Assembly: GCA_020072585.1 (NCBI GenBank)
Contig: JAIQGL010000031.1
Location: 1 to 64,000, forward strand
Length of the DNA stretch: 64,000 nt
Source: Terriglobia bacterium
GTDB lineage: Bacteria > Acidobacteriota > Terriglobia > Terriglobales > Acidobacteriaceae
Direction: 5' to 3'
Of the stretch, positions 16,017 to 25,595 are shown piece by piece. A model generated the notes under the pieces. The model did not search any database. It worked only from the letters and a program-made list of their open reading frames with translations, and was not told where the DNA came from. The position numbers and the translations under genes are program-made. Each line of letters starts with the position of its first letter. The stretch's first letter is position 1.

Positions 16017-17624
16017 ATGAAGTTGCGTCTCTTGTGTTTCTTTCTATTGATTGCATGTTCGTCCTTCTCTCTGCTTGCCGATGAAGGTCACTCACACCTT
16101 GCGTCCGGTGAAAAACTCGGCAATGTGACATTCCCCACTTCCTGCGCTGCCGGAGTGCAGAAATCATTTGAGCGCGGCGTGGCCCTGTTGCATTCGTTTG
16201 AGTATGAATCGGCGGAGAACCAGTTTAAGGAAGTCGCCAAGCGAGACCCCATCTGCGCCATGGCTTATTGGGGCCAGGCGATGAGCCTGTATCACCAGCT
16301 CTGGGGGCGCCCCTCCAAGCCAGATCTCAAACGCGGCAGTGATTTGCTGGCACATGCCCAGGAGCTCAAGCCCAGGACCGGCCGTGAGGGCGAATACGTG
16401 AGCGCGCTGGCTGCGTTCTACCGTGACTCGGAAAAGATCGACCATCGTGAACGCGCCAATGCTTACGCCATGGCCATGGAAGCGCTCCACAAGCACAATC
16501 CCCAGGACCGGGAAGGCGCGGTGTTTTACGCGCTGTCACTGCTCGGCTCCGGCCCTGAGCAGGACCCAGCGCTGGCCAATGCAAAGAAAGCCGTTGCCAT
16601 TCTCAACCAGCTCTTTGAGCAGGATCCCGGGCATCCGGGGATCGCGCACTACATTATTCATGCTTGCGACAATCCCGCCATGGCCAATCTCGGGCTGGCG
16701 GCCGCGCGCAAGTATGCCAGCATCGCGCCCTCATCGGCACATGCCGTCCATATGCCGTCCCACATTTTTGCCCGGCTTGGGCTATGGCAAGACGATATCG
16801 ACTCCAATGAAGCTGCGCTGCGCGCCGCGGCAAAGATGGGCGATATGCACTTGCACGTAATGCATCACAAGATGCATTCGCTCGACTTCCTGGAGTCTGC
16901 GTACCTTCAGATTGGCAACAACCAGAAAGCCAAGGCTGAATGGGACGAACTGCGGACAATACGCAAGGCAGATGTGGAAGAGGAGTTCCAGGATTATTAT
17001 GACGCCATGCTCGCCGGCTTTGCCGCGCGTTATGCGCTGGAGCGCCGCCAGTGGCAGGAAGCGTTGGCCCTTCAGCCTCCGCAAGGCGCGCGTCCTTATG
17101 TGCAGGCGCTCACCTTCTGGGCCCATGCCGTGGCAGCCGGACATCTGCACGATGCAGCGGCTGCGCAGTCTGCCGCGGACCAATTCAATGCCATGCTTGA
17201 AGCAACTCAAAAATCAGACAAGCCGCACGAAGCCAGATACATGGCCAACAACCATGATGAAGCACAAGCCTGGCTGGCCTTTGCGCAAGGCAAGAACGAT
17301 GAGGCCTTGAAGCTGCTTCGGGCCGTCGCCGGCAAGCAGGACAAGGTAGGCAAGGGTGAAACCGAGACGCCCGCGCGCGAGATGCTGGCGGACATGCTGC
17401 TGGAAATGAACCGCCCCCAGGACGCTCTGGCTGAGTATGAAGTCTCACTCAAGACCGATCCCAACCGCTTCAACGGTCTTTACGGCGCGGCGCGTGCGGC
17501 GGAGATGACGCAGCAAAAAGAAAAGGCTTCCGGCTATTACGCGCAGCTGGTCAGAAACTGCCAGGGCTCAAACTCAGACCGAATGGAACTGGCGAAAGCT
17601 AAATCGCTGGTGGCTGTAAAGTAG
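16017..17624 (+). CDS. exported TPR-repeat protein
   Basis: A 535-aa protein with a signal peptide (LLCFFLLIACSSFSLLADEG). TPR-like repeats run through the chain: SFEYESAENQFKEVAKRDP, DPICAMAYWGQAM and NRPQDALAEYEVSLKTDPNR. Conserved family segments such as HAVHMPSHIFARLGLW and HAMHS-like His-rich stretches are seen, as in a widespread acidobacterial and Bacteroidetes tetratricopeptide family. The ATG at 16017 follows CTGGAG. Likely a periplasmic scaffold. An enzymatic role is not indicated. Confidence 0.8.
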   Translation: MKLRLLCFFLLIACSSFSLLADEGHSHLASGEKLGNVTFPTSCAAGVQKSFERGVALLHSFEYESAENQFKEVAKRDPICAMAYWGQAMSLYHQLWGRPSKPDLKRGSDLLAHAQELKPRTGREGEYVSALAAFYRDSEKIDHRERANAYAMAMEALHKHNPQDREGAVFYALSLLGSGPEQDPALANAKKAVAILNQLFEQDPGHPGIAHYIIHACDNPAMANLGLAAARKYASIAPSSAHAVHMPSHIFARLGLWQDDIDSNEAALRAAAKMGDMHLHVMHHKMHSLDFLESAYLQIGNNQKAKAEWDELRTIRKADVEEEFQDYYDAMLAGFAARYALERRQWQEALALQPPQGARPYVQALTFWAHAVAAGHLHDAAAAQSAADQFNAMLEATQKSDKPHEARYMANNHDEAQAWLAFAQGKNDEALKLLRAVAGKQDKVGKGETETPAREMLADMLLEMNRPQDALAEYEVSLKTDPNRFNGLYGAARAAEMTQQKEKASGYYAQLVRNCQGSNSDRMELAKAKSLVAVK

Positions 17625-17670
17625 CAGGTTGTTGTTACAAAAATCGTTTCTTACAAATCAGGAGCAAGCA

Positions 17671-18663
17671 ATGGCTTCACCAACAAACGTGGTGCTGGAT
17701 CCCAAAACACAGTGGTTGCTGAAATTTCTTGAGAGCATGGGCCGTCCGCAGATTTTTGAGGTCCCGGTTGAGGAAGCCAGGGAGATGTATGTGAAAAGCC
17801 AGGCGCTTGCTCCTGTAATCAAACAGCCCGCGCTGATAGAAGACCGCACCATCCCCGCCGGCCCCAGCGGCAATCTCAAACTCCGCATCTTCCGGCCTGA
17901 GGGCAGCGCGAGCCGGCTACCGGTGGTCATGTATTTTCATGGTGGCGGCTGGGTGCTGGGTGATGCTGATACCTATGACCACTTTATGCGTGAACTCACC
18001 AACGGCTCAGCCGCGGCCGTGGTTTTTGTGGAATATAGCCGCTCGCCAGAGGCGCGCTATCCCGTGGCGCTGGAAGAATGTTATGCCGCCACCAGATGGG
18101 TGGCCGAGCATGGCGGCAGCTTCAATTTGAATAGCGCTCAAATCGCGGTGGCTGGTGACAGTGCCGGCGGCAATATGGCTACCGCTGTTTGTCTCTTGGC
18201 TACACAGCGCGGCGGACCAGAAATCGCAGCGCAAGTGCTGATCTATCCAGCAACAGGCCACGATTTCAATTCATCTTCATTCCAGGAATACGCCACCGGC
18301 TATTTCCTGACCAAAGAAACTTCGCAATGGTTCTGGAAACAATACACGGGAGGCGCTGCGATTGACCACGAACCAACGGCCTGTCCTCTTCGGGCCGCCG
18401 TGGACCAGCTGAACAATATGCCGCCAGCCCTGGTCATTACCGGTGAATGTGATGTGCTGCGCGATGAAGGCGAAGCCTATGCGCGCAAGCTTGTGGAGGC
18501 CGGTGTTCCGGTAACCTGCACGCGCTATCTGGGAGCGATCCACGGATTTATGGGCATCAACGCGCTGGCGGATACGCCACCCACCCGCACTGCATGGGCG
18601 CAGGTGAACCAGATGCTGCGGGAGGCACTGGCCGATAAAGCCAGTGAGATGGCCGCTGACTAG
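17671..18663 (+). CDS. alpha/beta hydrolase, HSL-type esterase/lipase
   Basis: A 330-aa protein of the hormone-sensitive-lipase family. The oxyanion motif HGGGW is near residue 90 and the nucleophile motif GDSAGGN near residue 165. The acid is in ECDVLRDEGEAYA and the His in GAIHGFMG. ATG 17671 is chosen because AGGAG lies 6-7 nt upstream. It has no signal peptide, so it is probably a cytoplasmic carboxylesterase. It closely follows the TPR gene. Confidence 0.9.
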   Translation: MASPTNVVLDPKTQWLLKFLESMGRPQIFEVPVEEAREMYVKSQALAPVIKQPALIEDRTIPAGPSGNLKLRIFRPEGSASRLPVVMYFHGGGWVLGDADTYDHFMRELTNGSAAAVVFVEYSRSPEARYPVALEECYAATRWVAEHGGSFNLNSAQIAVAGDSAGGNMATAVCLLATQRGGPEIAAQVLIYPATGHDFNSSSFQEYATGYFLTKETSQWFWKQYTGGAAIDHEPTACPLRAAVDQLNNMPPALVITGECDVLRDEGEAYARKLVEAGVPVTCTRYLGAIHGFMGINALADTPPTRTAWAQVNQMLREALADKASEMAAD

Positions 18664-18690
18664 GACCACGAACACATCTCCCCAAAAAAT

Positions 18691-18726
18691 GCCGCGGAGT
18701 GGAGAAATCGTATCTCCGCTCGCGGC
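18691..18726. terminator. long hairpin between convergent genes
   Basis: GCCGCGGAGTGGAGA and TCTCCGCTCGCGGC form a near-complete 14-bp stem around AATCGTA. It sits between the esterase (+) and UDG (-) genes that converge here. No T-run follows, so it may act as an RNA 3' end structure rather than a classical terminator. Confidence 0.45.
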
Positions 18727-18797
18727 AAGTTGACGGCTCAACCTCTGACAGGCGAATCACTTGTCGAAAGGGATGTTCAGGTGAAAACCGGGCGGCT

Positions 18798-19526
18798 TCA
18801 CTGCGTCAGCTTCTTCGCCTTCTTAAACACATCCAGAAACATCTTCTCGGTCAACTTCCCCGTTAACGTGTTTTGCAGTGAAGGATGATACGAACACAAC
18901 AGCGTGCGTCCATTCGGAAGCTTATATGTCTCGCCGTGACCGAAAAGGAAGGCTGACTTCGACTTCAGCTCGCCGCGGCGCTTCAGATAATTCAGATATG
19001 CGTCAAAGGCGATCTTGCCCAGCACCACAACAACTTTAACGTTGGGCAGCGCGGCAAATTCACGATCAAGGTACGGTGCGCAGGCCGCAATCTCCTCTGG
19101 GGAGGGCTTGTTTTCCGGCGGAGCGCATCGGACGGCGGCAGTGATGTAGGCATCCAGCAGGCGCATGCCGTCGTCACGATGTGTGGCAGTGGGTTGTGAA
19201 GCGAACCCTGCTTTATGAAGGACCGGGTACATGAAATTGCCGGAGCCATCGCCGGTGAAAGGGCGTCCTGTGCGGTTGGATCCATGGGCCCCGGGCGCGA
19301 GCCCCAATATCAGCAGGCGCGCATCAGGATCACCAAAGCCCGGGACCGGCTTAGCCCAGTAGTCCCACTCAAGATAAGCGCGGCGTTTTACCTGGCCCAT
19401 TTTTCTGCAATGGGCCACCAGGCGCGGACAGCGTGTGCAGGCGATGACCTCTTGATTCAGCACATGAAGGTCAGAGTGCTCAGGCCCGTTGTGGCCCGGA
19501 GCGGTCTTTTGCGCGAGACGCGTCAT
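18798..19526 (-). CDS. family 5 uracil-DNA glycosylase (UDGb)
   Basis: A 242-aa protein that removes uracil and other deaminated bases from DNA. Family-5 motif A is GLAPGAHGSNRTGRPFTGD and motif C is SYHPSLQNT. The Cys pair in ACTRCPRLV and the later Cys residues (RCAPPENKPS, ACAPYL) fit the Fe-S cluster site of these thermostable-type enzymes. The ATG at 19526 overlaps the upstream receiver-like gene by 47 bp. A GTG at 19463 gives a start without overlap. Confidence 0.9.
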   Translation of the reverse strand: MTRLAQKTAPGHNGPEHSDLHVLNQEVIACTRCPRLVAHCRKMGQVKRRAYLEWDYWAKPVPGFGDPDARLLILGLAPGAHGSNRTGRPFTGDGSGNFMYPVLHKAGFASQPTATHRDDGMRLLDAYITAAVRCAPPENKPSPEEIAACAPYLDREFAALPNVKVVVVLGKIAFDAYLNYLKRRGELKSKSAFLFGHGETYKLPNGRTLLCSYHPSLQNTLTGKLTEKMFLDVFKKAKKLTQ

Positions 19527-19914
19527 CTATCAAGAGTTTAGCAGTCTCTGAGCTAAGGCCCGTCCGATGATCGTGATCGCGTTGCATCAAGGTGGCAAGG
19601 GCATCCAGAAACGCCTCAGGCCCGTCCAGTGGGTTCACGTGCAATTCAGACTGGTCGTCCGCCATCTGGTCGTAGGGATCCAGTACCACGGAAGGAACAC
19701 AGCGATCATGCCCTTCAGAGCAAACGCGGCGTCGGTCCGGAATGGACACAGAGTTGGCGATCACAATGGCGCATACATGGCGAACACGCAGGATTTTGAG
19801 TGCGGCTTCCACTGTAGACACCGGTATGACCCCATATCCAGCATGCGCTAGTACTGCATTACGAATAGGGGCCAACACCCTTTCTGCGGATAGAGAAAGG
19901 ACTGCTGGGCGCAT
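19480..19914 (-). CDS. degenerate receiver-like protein
   Basis: A 144-aa protein whose start (ERVLAPIRNAVLAHAGYGVI, VEAALKILR) has the beta-alpha pattern of a CheY-type receiver. The phospho-acceptor position reads CAIVIANSVSIPD, without the usual Asp, so it is probably a pseudo-receiver. Such short receiver-like proteins are common in Acidobacteria. It is upstream of and overlaps the UDG gene, so the two may be co-transcribed. Confidence 0.55.
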   Translation of the reverse strand: MRPAVLSLSAERVLAPIRNAVLAHAGYGVIPVSTVEAALKILRVRHVCAIVIANSVSIPDRRRVCSEGHDRCVPSVVLDPYDQMADDQSELHVNPLDGPEAFLDALATLMQRDHDHRTGLSSETAKLLIDDASRAKDRSGPQRA

Positions 19915-20242
19915 ATTTTTTGTCCGTCGATTAACCTGATTACCTTATTACCTGGAATTACCTGGAGCCTGATTGGTGAAAGTATTCCCCTTCTGAGAAG
20001 CCGAAAGCAAGTAAAAAATATCTTAATTTTTGTCAGGAATCGCTCGCTCTCTGATGTTTTAAGTTTTTCAATGCTTCTTTTCATTAAAGTCAGTCCATCA
20101 GAATCAGCCGGCAGGGATAACTCTATTTCCCCCTAATATTTTCTGATTATTGTTCCGTCATCGCCGCGCGAGTACAAACGGATTGTACTGGCGGCTCCCC
20201 TTGAGGCCGGCACGCAATCCGCTCGTGAAAGGTCCATGTTTT
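19915..20242. promoter_or_regulatory. AT-rich intergenic region with inverted repeat
   Basis: No gene is seen here. AGTACAA (20171-20177) and TTGTACT (20183-20189) form a perfect 7-bp inverted repeat around ACGGA, 54 bp before the ATG at 20243. It is a candidate operator or hairpin for the beta-barrel gene. ATTACCT repeats lie near 19940-19965. Confidence 0.35.
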
Positions 20243-21307
20243 ATGTCTCGAATTTTCCCCGTTGTCCTGATTGCGCTTTGTGCTGCTTTTGTCTCCGTTC
20301 CCCATGCCTCAGGACAAGGTTGAGTGGCCGCAAGACAGAGCGCGCCCGTGATTGGCGCCTTATGCAGTGATGGTGAAAAGGATTTTGCGGCGCAGTCCCG
20401 CGAAAATTTAATTAAGCACCATTTTGACGTCACCGTTGGCTATCGTTACCAGTCCTCGTCGCGGCATTTTGTGGGGACCGTTGAGCAAAAGCAACGGGAG
20501 ATCCGGCGCAACCAGGTAGAGAATGACTACCATCTGTTTGACGTAGCCATCAACTACCAATTGACCCACAGGTGGAGTCTCACGGCGAGCCTGCCGATCC
20601 TGGTGGCCACACGCCATCAGAGCAGCGGATATTTCCATACACACGGCATTGGCGATGCCACGATTGGAACCCGCGCCTGGCTTTTCCGCGGACCAACGGA
20701 ACACGGCGGCAATGTTTCCTTTGGCATCAGTCTGAAGATGCCAACCGGCAAGGACAACTCCCAGGATTTTGCCTTCATCCGGGGCCAGCGGACGATTATC
20801 ACCAGCGACCAATCTATCCAGACCGGCGATGGAGGATGGGGTTTTGCTCTTGAAACCCAGGGCTATCAACGGACGTTCTTTAATTCCATGCTGTATTTTT
20901 CCGGAGCATACCTCTTCAACCCCAGAGGCACGAATGGCGTGCCGACGTTCCGGTCTGCAAAAGGCGAAGAGATCATGTCAGTCTCTGATCAATATCTCTA
21001 TCGCGCGGGTATTTCCCATGCCGTGCCGAAAGTCAGAGGGCTGGCTGTAAGCTTTGGCGGACGCATGGAAGGCGTGCCTGTCCGTGATGCGTTTGGCAGC
21101 AGCCTCGGTTTCCGCAGACCGGGATACGGAATTTCTCTCGACCCGGGATTTATCTATTCCCGCGGACGCAATACGTGGTCGTGCAACATCCCCTTTGCCG
21201 TGGAGCGCAACCGCAGGGTCAGCGTGCCTGATCTTGCCAACCACACGCATGGGGACGCGGCCTTTGCTGACTACGCTCTCACGTTTTCCTATGGCCGGCA
21301 TTTTTGA
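20243..21307 (+). pseudogene. outer-membrane beta-barrel protein, interrupted by in-frame TGA
   Basis: A signal peptide frame begins at ATG 20243 (MSRIFPVVLIALCAAFVSVP, then HASGQG). It is cut by TGA at 20321-20323 and continues in the same frame to 21307. The remaining 327 residues have amphipathic strands and a C-terminal DYALTFSYGRHF, with terminal Phe, as in outer-membrane barrels of the transporter/phenol-pathway type. Without read-through only a signal-less product from the GTG at 20324 could be made. So this is a recent nonsense allele, a sequencing error or a read-through gene. It lies just upstream of a TlpA-like lipoprotein. Confidence 0.7.
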
Positions 21308-21334
21308 ATGCCGGCGGATCCACCCAGGAGAGAT

Positions 21335-21871
21335 ATGCGACATGTGATTTTTGTTTTGCTCTGCTTCGCTACCGCCGCGTGCCAATCCCAGCCACAACTG
21401 TCTCTCAAGGACATGGACGGCAAGGCACACTCGCTTTCTGATTATCGCGGCAAAATCGTGGTGCTGAATTTCTGGGCGACATGGTGCGTTCCCTGCCGGG
21501 ATGAAATGCCCATCTTTGTGGAAGCGCAAAAGAAATTTGGCCAGCGCAACCTCGTGATTCTTGCAGCGTCACTTGACGATGCCAGGACCCAGAAATACGT
21601 GCGCAAGTTCGTCAAGACTTACAAGATGGACTTCCCCGTGCTCCTGGATGCCAGCGCCGAATTAATGGCGCGGTTTGGGCTGGGAGAAACGGTCCCGTCT
21701 ACCATCTTTCTGGATACACAAGGAAATATCGTGGACAAGATTCAGGGCCAGGCTCGCCGGAAAGACCTGTTGAGCCGCATTGGACGGCTGCTCAGCGATC
21801 AGGATGCGCCGCCAAAGGCGGTTGGCCAGCCAACACCACAGAAGACTCCGCCGCCAACAGCGGCGCCGTAG
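21335..21871 (+). CDS. TlpA/ResA-like thioredoxin lipoprotein
   Basis: A 178-aa protein with a lipoprotein signal (FVLLCFATAAC, lipobox Cys) and a TlpA-type thioredoxin fold (LKDMDGKAHSLSDYRGK, NFWATWCVPCRDEMP). The WCVPC active site is intact, so it is a membrane-anchored thiol-disulfide reductase in the periplasm. A Pro/Thr-rich tail ends the chain. ATG 21335 has GGAGAG 5 nt upstream. It follows the interrupted barrel gene by 27 nt. Confidence 0.9.
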   Translation: MRHVIFVLLCFATAACQSQPQLSLKDMDGKAHSLSDYRGKIVVLNFWATWCVPCRDEMPIFVEAQKKFGQRNLVILAASLDDARTQKYVRKFVKTYKMDFPVLLDASAELMARFGLGETVPSTIFLDTQGNIVDKIQGQARRKDLLSRIGRLLSDQDAPPKAVGQPTPQKTPPPTAAP

Positions 21872-21951
21872 CTGAATCGCGCGGCTGCAGACGGGCAGGT
21901 TGCCGGAGGCATGGTTCCCTTTTAGAATGGCAGCTTCTTGAAGGGACACTC

Positions 21952-22317
21952 ATGCCTCCTACATTTGGAAACGGCAAGATCTGCTATATCGAGATGCCCG
22001 CGACTGACATTGCCCGCTCCGCTGAATTTTACCGGCAGGTTTTCGGATGGAACGTAAGACAGCGCGGCGACGGCAGCACTTCCTTTGATGACATTGTCGG
22101 TGAAGTGAGCGGCACGTGGGTGCTCGGCCGTCCTCCGTCTGTTGTTCCTGGACTTCTCATTTACATCATGGTTGATAGCGTTGCCGCGACGATTGAAACC
22201 GTTATCGCCAATGGAGGCGAGATCGTGCAGCCCATTGGGGCCGACGCACCTGAGATCACCGCGCGCTTCCGCGATCCGGGCGGAAATGTACTGGGCCTAT
22301 ACCAGCATCCGGGCTGA
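21952..22317 (+). CDS. VOC-family (glyoxalase-like) protein
   Basis: A 121-aa single-domain vicinal-oxygen-chelate protein. It shows YIEMPATDIARSAEFYRQVFGW at the front and RFRDPGGNVLGLYQ at the end, the usual metal-site Glu region being replaced in part. Members include lyases, dioxygenases and resistance proteins, and the substrate cannot be named here. The ATG follows GAAGGGACACTC. Confidence 0.85.
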   Translation: MPPTFGNGKICYIEMPATDIARSAEFYRQVFGWNVRQRGDGSTSFDDIVGEVSGTWVLGRPPSVVPGLLIYIMVDSVAATIETVIANGGEIVQPIGADAPEITARFRDPGGNVLGLYQHPG

Positions 22318-22401
22318 GCGATGCCGGCGCGAACCAGCCCAACGTTGAACATCTATCGCTTGCGCAAAACGTTTTCGCGGCTTGTGTGAGTACCACCGGT
22401 T

Positions 22402-23601
22402 TCAACGCATCGCTTTTGCCGGCGCGGATTGCTGGAAGATTCCCCTTTGCGTATCTCCTCTTTGAGTGTCTCCCCGGCGTGAAACAAGATATACGGCAAA
22501 GCTTCCCAGCCAGTGTCCTCCTTCATAGTGCTCGCCTGTTACCGCGGCAAGGCCCGCGCTGCGGTGGGCAGCGCTGGCTGCTTTCAGCGCGGCAAGCCGC
22601 CGGTCTGCGGCGGGAAGACCCGATGCGATGCCGTCAAGCATCCAGGCACGGCTGAGATTCAATCCGTCAATATGTGCAAGCTTGGGGTCGGATGGATCGG
22701 GTGATTTTTCTGACCGCAGCCAGGAGCCCGCCCCGTTGTCCACAATCTGGGGTAGGAATTGATGCAACCATGCGGCAAACTCCTGCGGCGGCAGCACACG
22801 CCGCATCACGTCCGCCTCAGCCAGGCAGGGAGAGAGAAAATCTTCTCCTGAAGGTTCGTACGCCAGAGGACAGTTCCTGTCTGCGGCATAAAAGTCTCGC
22901 GCTTTGGCGACCAGCAGGCTGAGGAAATCCTGATCACCTGCGTTCCGCACGTAGTCAATCACCAGGCCCAGCGCAAACGCCGTCTGGCTATGTTCACCTG
23001 AGCGCACAGGATGCGAGAGTTTCGGCAACCATGTTTTGAGCCGCTCAACGGCCGCTTGCTCCAGCGGCCGCAGGTTCTTCGCGAGCTCCGGAGCAATCGA
23101 CGCTGGCTCGGTCTTCTCCCACTCACGCAGCTCCGCGCCAAGCTGAAGCAGCCAGGCCAGCCCATAAGGGCGCTCAAAGCTGGCACGGCCCTCGGCTTTC
23201 AGGTACAGAACTTCCTGGGCGATGTTCGCCTCGGTAAGGCTTTGCTGCAACGCCGCCCGGGCCTCAGGCGCGAAGGATGCATCAGGAAAGCTGCGCGCCA
23301 GGCGGGCCAGCAGCCAGTGGCCGTGCACGGAAGAGTGCCAGTCATAGCAGCCGTAAAACGCGGGTGTGAGCTTCCGCGGCGGGGCCACGTCAGCATCGCC
23401 GTTCAGGGAATGCGCCAGCTTGTTGGGATATTCCTTGTGCACGCAGGCCAGGGCCAGCCGGGCAAACCGCTGCGCGGCATCGGCGCCAAAATTTTCCGCG
23501 TGAGGCGGCACAGCAGATGGATGTGACGAATGTTGAGGCTGCCCCAGACACAAAAGAGGGCCCAGCATCGAAACAATAAATAGCAGTAGCTGCTTTTTCA
23601 T
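22402..23601 (-). CDS. exported DUF2891 protein
   Basis: About 399 aa with a signal peptide (KKQLLLFIVSMLGPLLCLGQ) after ATG 23601. The DUF2891 core is seen in FYGCYDWHSSVHGHWLLARL, ERPYGLAWLLQL and SGEHSQTAFALGL. These conserved His/Glu/Trp blocks resemble (alpha/alpha)n barrels of glycoside-processing enzymes, but no activity is established. It is divergent from the FAD monooxygenase gene. Confidence 0.85.
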   Translation of the reverse strand: MKKQLLLFIVSMLGPLLCLGQPQHSSHPSAVPPHAENFGADAAQRFARLALACVHKEYPNKLAHSLNGDADVAPPRKLTPAFYGCYDWHSSVHGHWLLARLARSFPDASFAPEARAALQQSLTEANIAQEVLYLKAEGRASFERPYGLAWLLQLGAELREWEKTEPASIAPELAKNLRPLEQAAVERLKTWLPKLSHPVRSGEHSQTAFALGLVIDYVRNAGDQDFLSLLVAKARDFYAADRNCPLAYEPSGEDFLSPCLAEADVMRRVLPPQEFAAWLHQFLPQIVDNGAGSWLRSEKSPDPSDPKLAHIDGLNLSRAWMLDGIASGLPAADRRLAALKAASAAHRSAGLAAVTGEHYEGGHWLGSFAVYLVSRRGDTQRGDTQRGIFQQSAPAKAMR

Positions 23602-23691
23602 GACTGCACAATGTAGCATGTCCAGCCGCGTTCATTCTTCCATCTGTTGTACATTGATTGTGAGCAGAATTTAAGGGGAGCAGCAGCACGA

Positions 23692-24870
23692 ATGTCGGAC
23701 AAAACCATAGCGATCATCGGGGCTGGCATAGGCGGCCTGACCGCAGGCGTGGCTTTGCGCCAGGCTGGATTTGACGTGAAAATTTTTGAGAAAGCCGGCC
23801 AGTTGCGCGAGGCCGGCGCCGGCATGAGTCTTTGGCCCAATGGCACAGGCGTTTTGCGGCAGCTTGGATTGCTGGCGGCGGTGGCGAGCCAGGGCCAGAG
23901 CGGAACTCATTTCCTGGTTCGCTCACAGACCGGCGAAGTGCTGATGGAAATAGGGACGGCAGAAGCCGAGATGCCAACGATCTGCGTGCATCGCGCGCAC
24001 CTGTTGCGGGTGCTGGGGGACGCGTTACCGCTGGAATGCCTGGCCCTGGAACATGAGCTGGCGGATATGCAGTTCGCAGGCGGTAAAGTCCAATTGAAAT
24101 TCACCAACGGCGAACACCTGATTTGTGATGGAGTGGTGGGGGCTGATGGCATCCATTCACGCATGCGCTGCAGGCTCATGCGGCCCGGCAAACCGATGTA
24201 CCGCGGCTATGCTATTTTTCGCGGCATTGCGGATGTGCCGGAGAATTTCTCGATCGGACACAACAGCGAGAGCTGGGGCGAGGGCAGCCGCTTTGGCACT
24301 CTTGCCATCGGCGACAACAAGGTGTGCTGGTATGCAACGGTAAATTCTGCCATTCCGCCCCAGCATACCGACTGGCCGAAAGAAAGACTCGAGCACTTGT
24401 TCAGTCGCTGGCACAACCCAATTCCTGAACTGATTGCTGCAACCGCGCCTTCCGCCATCATGATGAACATCGCATGTGATCGGCAACCTGCACGCTCATG
24501 GAGCCACGGACCGGCCACCTTGATCGGGGACGCTTCCCACGCACTCACGCCCAATCTTGGACAAGGCGCCTGCATGGCGATGGAAGACGCTCTGGTGCTG
24601 GCGAACTGCCTGCGTCGCCGGCAAAGCGTTGTTGCCGGCTTTCGTCTGTATGAAGCAAAGCGTTATCAGCGCGTCCGCAACGCGATCTGGCGCTCGCGCT
24701 GGCTGGGCCAGGTTGGACAGTGGGAGAACCGTGCCGTAGTTGTGGCGCGCAACGCTGTAACCCGGGTCCTGCCAGGACGCATCTTTGAATGCCACTCCAG
24801 CTTCGCACAGCTCATGACCGTGCTCGCTGGCCAGCCCGCCAGCTCCCTGCCCCAGCCAGAGCTACTTTGA
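23692..24870 (+). CDS. FAD-dependent monooxygenase (PHBH fold)
   Basis: A 392-aa flavoprotein hydroxylase. GxGxxG is at the N-terminus (IAIIGAGIGGLTAGVALRQ), the DG motif in GVVGADGIHSRMR and the GD motif in LIGDASHALTPNLGQGACMA. These are the three classical motifs of group A monooxygenases. ATG 23692 starts at MSDKTIAI; the longer frame from 23647 has no SD. The substrate is unknown; it is similar to zeaxanthin-epoxidase- and salicylate-hydroxylase-like proteins. Confidence 0.9.
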   Translation: MSDKTIAIIGAGIGGLTAGVALRQAGFDVKIFEKAGQLREAGAGMSLWPNGTGVLRQLGLLAAVASQGQSGTHFLVRSQTGEVLMEIGTAEAEMPTICVHRAHLLRVLGDALPLECLALEHELADMQFAGGKVQLKFTNGEHLICDGVVGADGIHSRMRCRLMRPGKPMYRGYAIFRGIADVPENFSIGHNSESWGEGSRFGTLAIGDNKVCWYATVNSAIPPQHTDWPKERLEHLFSRWHNPIPELIAATAPSAIMMNIACDRQPARSWSHGPATLIGDASHALTPNLGQGACMAMEDALVLANCLRRRQSVVAGFRLYEAKRYQRVRNAIWRSRWLGQVGQWENRAVVVARNAVTRVLPGRIFECHSSFAQLMTVLAGQPASSLPQPELL

Positions 24871-24995
24871 TCCGACGGGAACAAATCAGCATGCCAAGAG
24901 TTGGCAGATAGAATCTGTGAAAGACAATTTAGGAAAGACAATTTATCTCTGCAATCATAATGAATTCATAGTTAATTTTAATTAAAGAGGCGACC

Positions 24996-25592
24996 ATGAG
25001 CTGGCCTGAACCAATTACGCTGCGCGGAACACATGCTGTTCTGGAACCGCTTGCGCACGCTCATCACAATGATCTGGTTGAGGCTGTGCAGGATGGCGAG
25101 CTTTGGAAGTTGTGGTACACCATCATCGCGGAACCGGGCAAAATGGCGGCGGAGATTGATCGCCGGCTGGACTTGCAGGCCAAAGGCTCAATGCTTCCAT
25201 TTGCCGTCATCGATACTCGCACCTCCAGGGCCGTGGGCATGACAAATTACATGAATATTGAGGCCAATTACCGGCGTGTGGAGATTGGCGGCACATGGTA
25301 TCGCAAGAGCGTGCAGCGCACGGCCTTGAACACCGAGTGCAAGCTGATGCTGCTCACACACGCGTTTGAATCGCTGCATTGCATCTGCGTGGAGCTGCGC
25401 ACGCACTTCCTGAACCATCAAAGCCGGCGCGGCATTGAGCGCCTGGGAGCAAAGCTGGACGGCGTACTGCGCAACAACCTGATCCAACCCAACGGGACCA
25501 TCCGCGACAATTGCGTTTACAGCATCATCGCCAGCGAGTGGCCAACGGTGAAGGCGCACCTGAGCTGGAAGCTGACGGAACGGCGCGGGTGA
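24996..25592 (+). CDS. GNAT N-acetyltransferase (RimJ/RimL-like)
   Basis: A 198-aa GNAT protein beginning with the usual ITLRGTHAVLEPL strand. VGMTNYMNIEANYRRVEIG and the following TALNTECKLMLLTHAF helix form the acetyl-CoA site region. The family acetylates protein N-termini, amines or small molecules, and the substrate is unknown here. SD AAAGAGGCG precedes the ATG. A strong bidirectional hairpin follows at 25596. Confidence 0.85.
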   Translation: MSWPEPITLRGTHAVLEPLAHAHHNDLVEAVQDGELWKLWYTIIAEPGKMAAEIDRRLDLQAKGSMLPFAVIDTRTSRAVGMTNYMNIEANYRRVEIGGTWYRKSVQRTALNTECKLMLLTHAFESLHCICVELRTHFLNHQSRRGIERLGAKLDGVLRNNLIQPNGTIRDNCVYSIIASEWPTVKAHLSWKLTERRG

Positions 25593-25595
25593 AAG

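Noticed and set aside
20321-20323. TGA as a selenocysteine codon
   Set aside because: No SECIS-like hairpin was recognised and a Sec residue just after a signal peptide cleavage site in a barrel protein makes no sense. A nonsense change or error is simpler.
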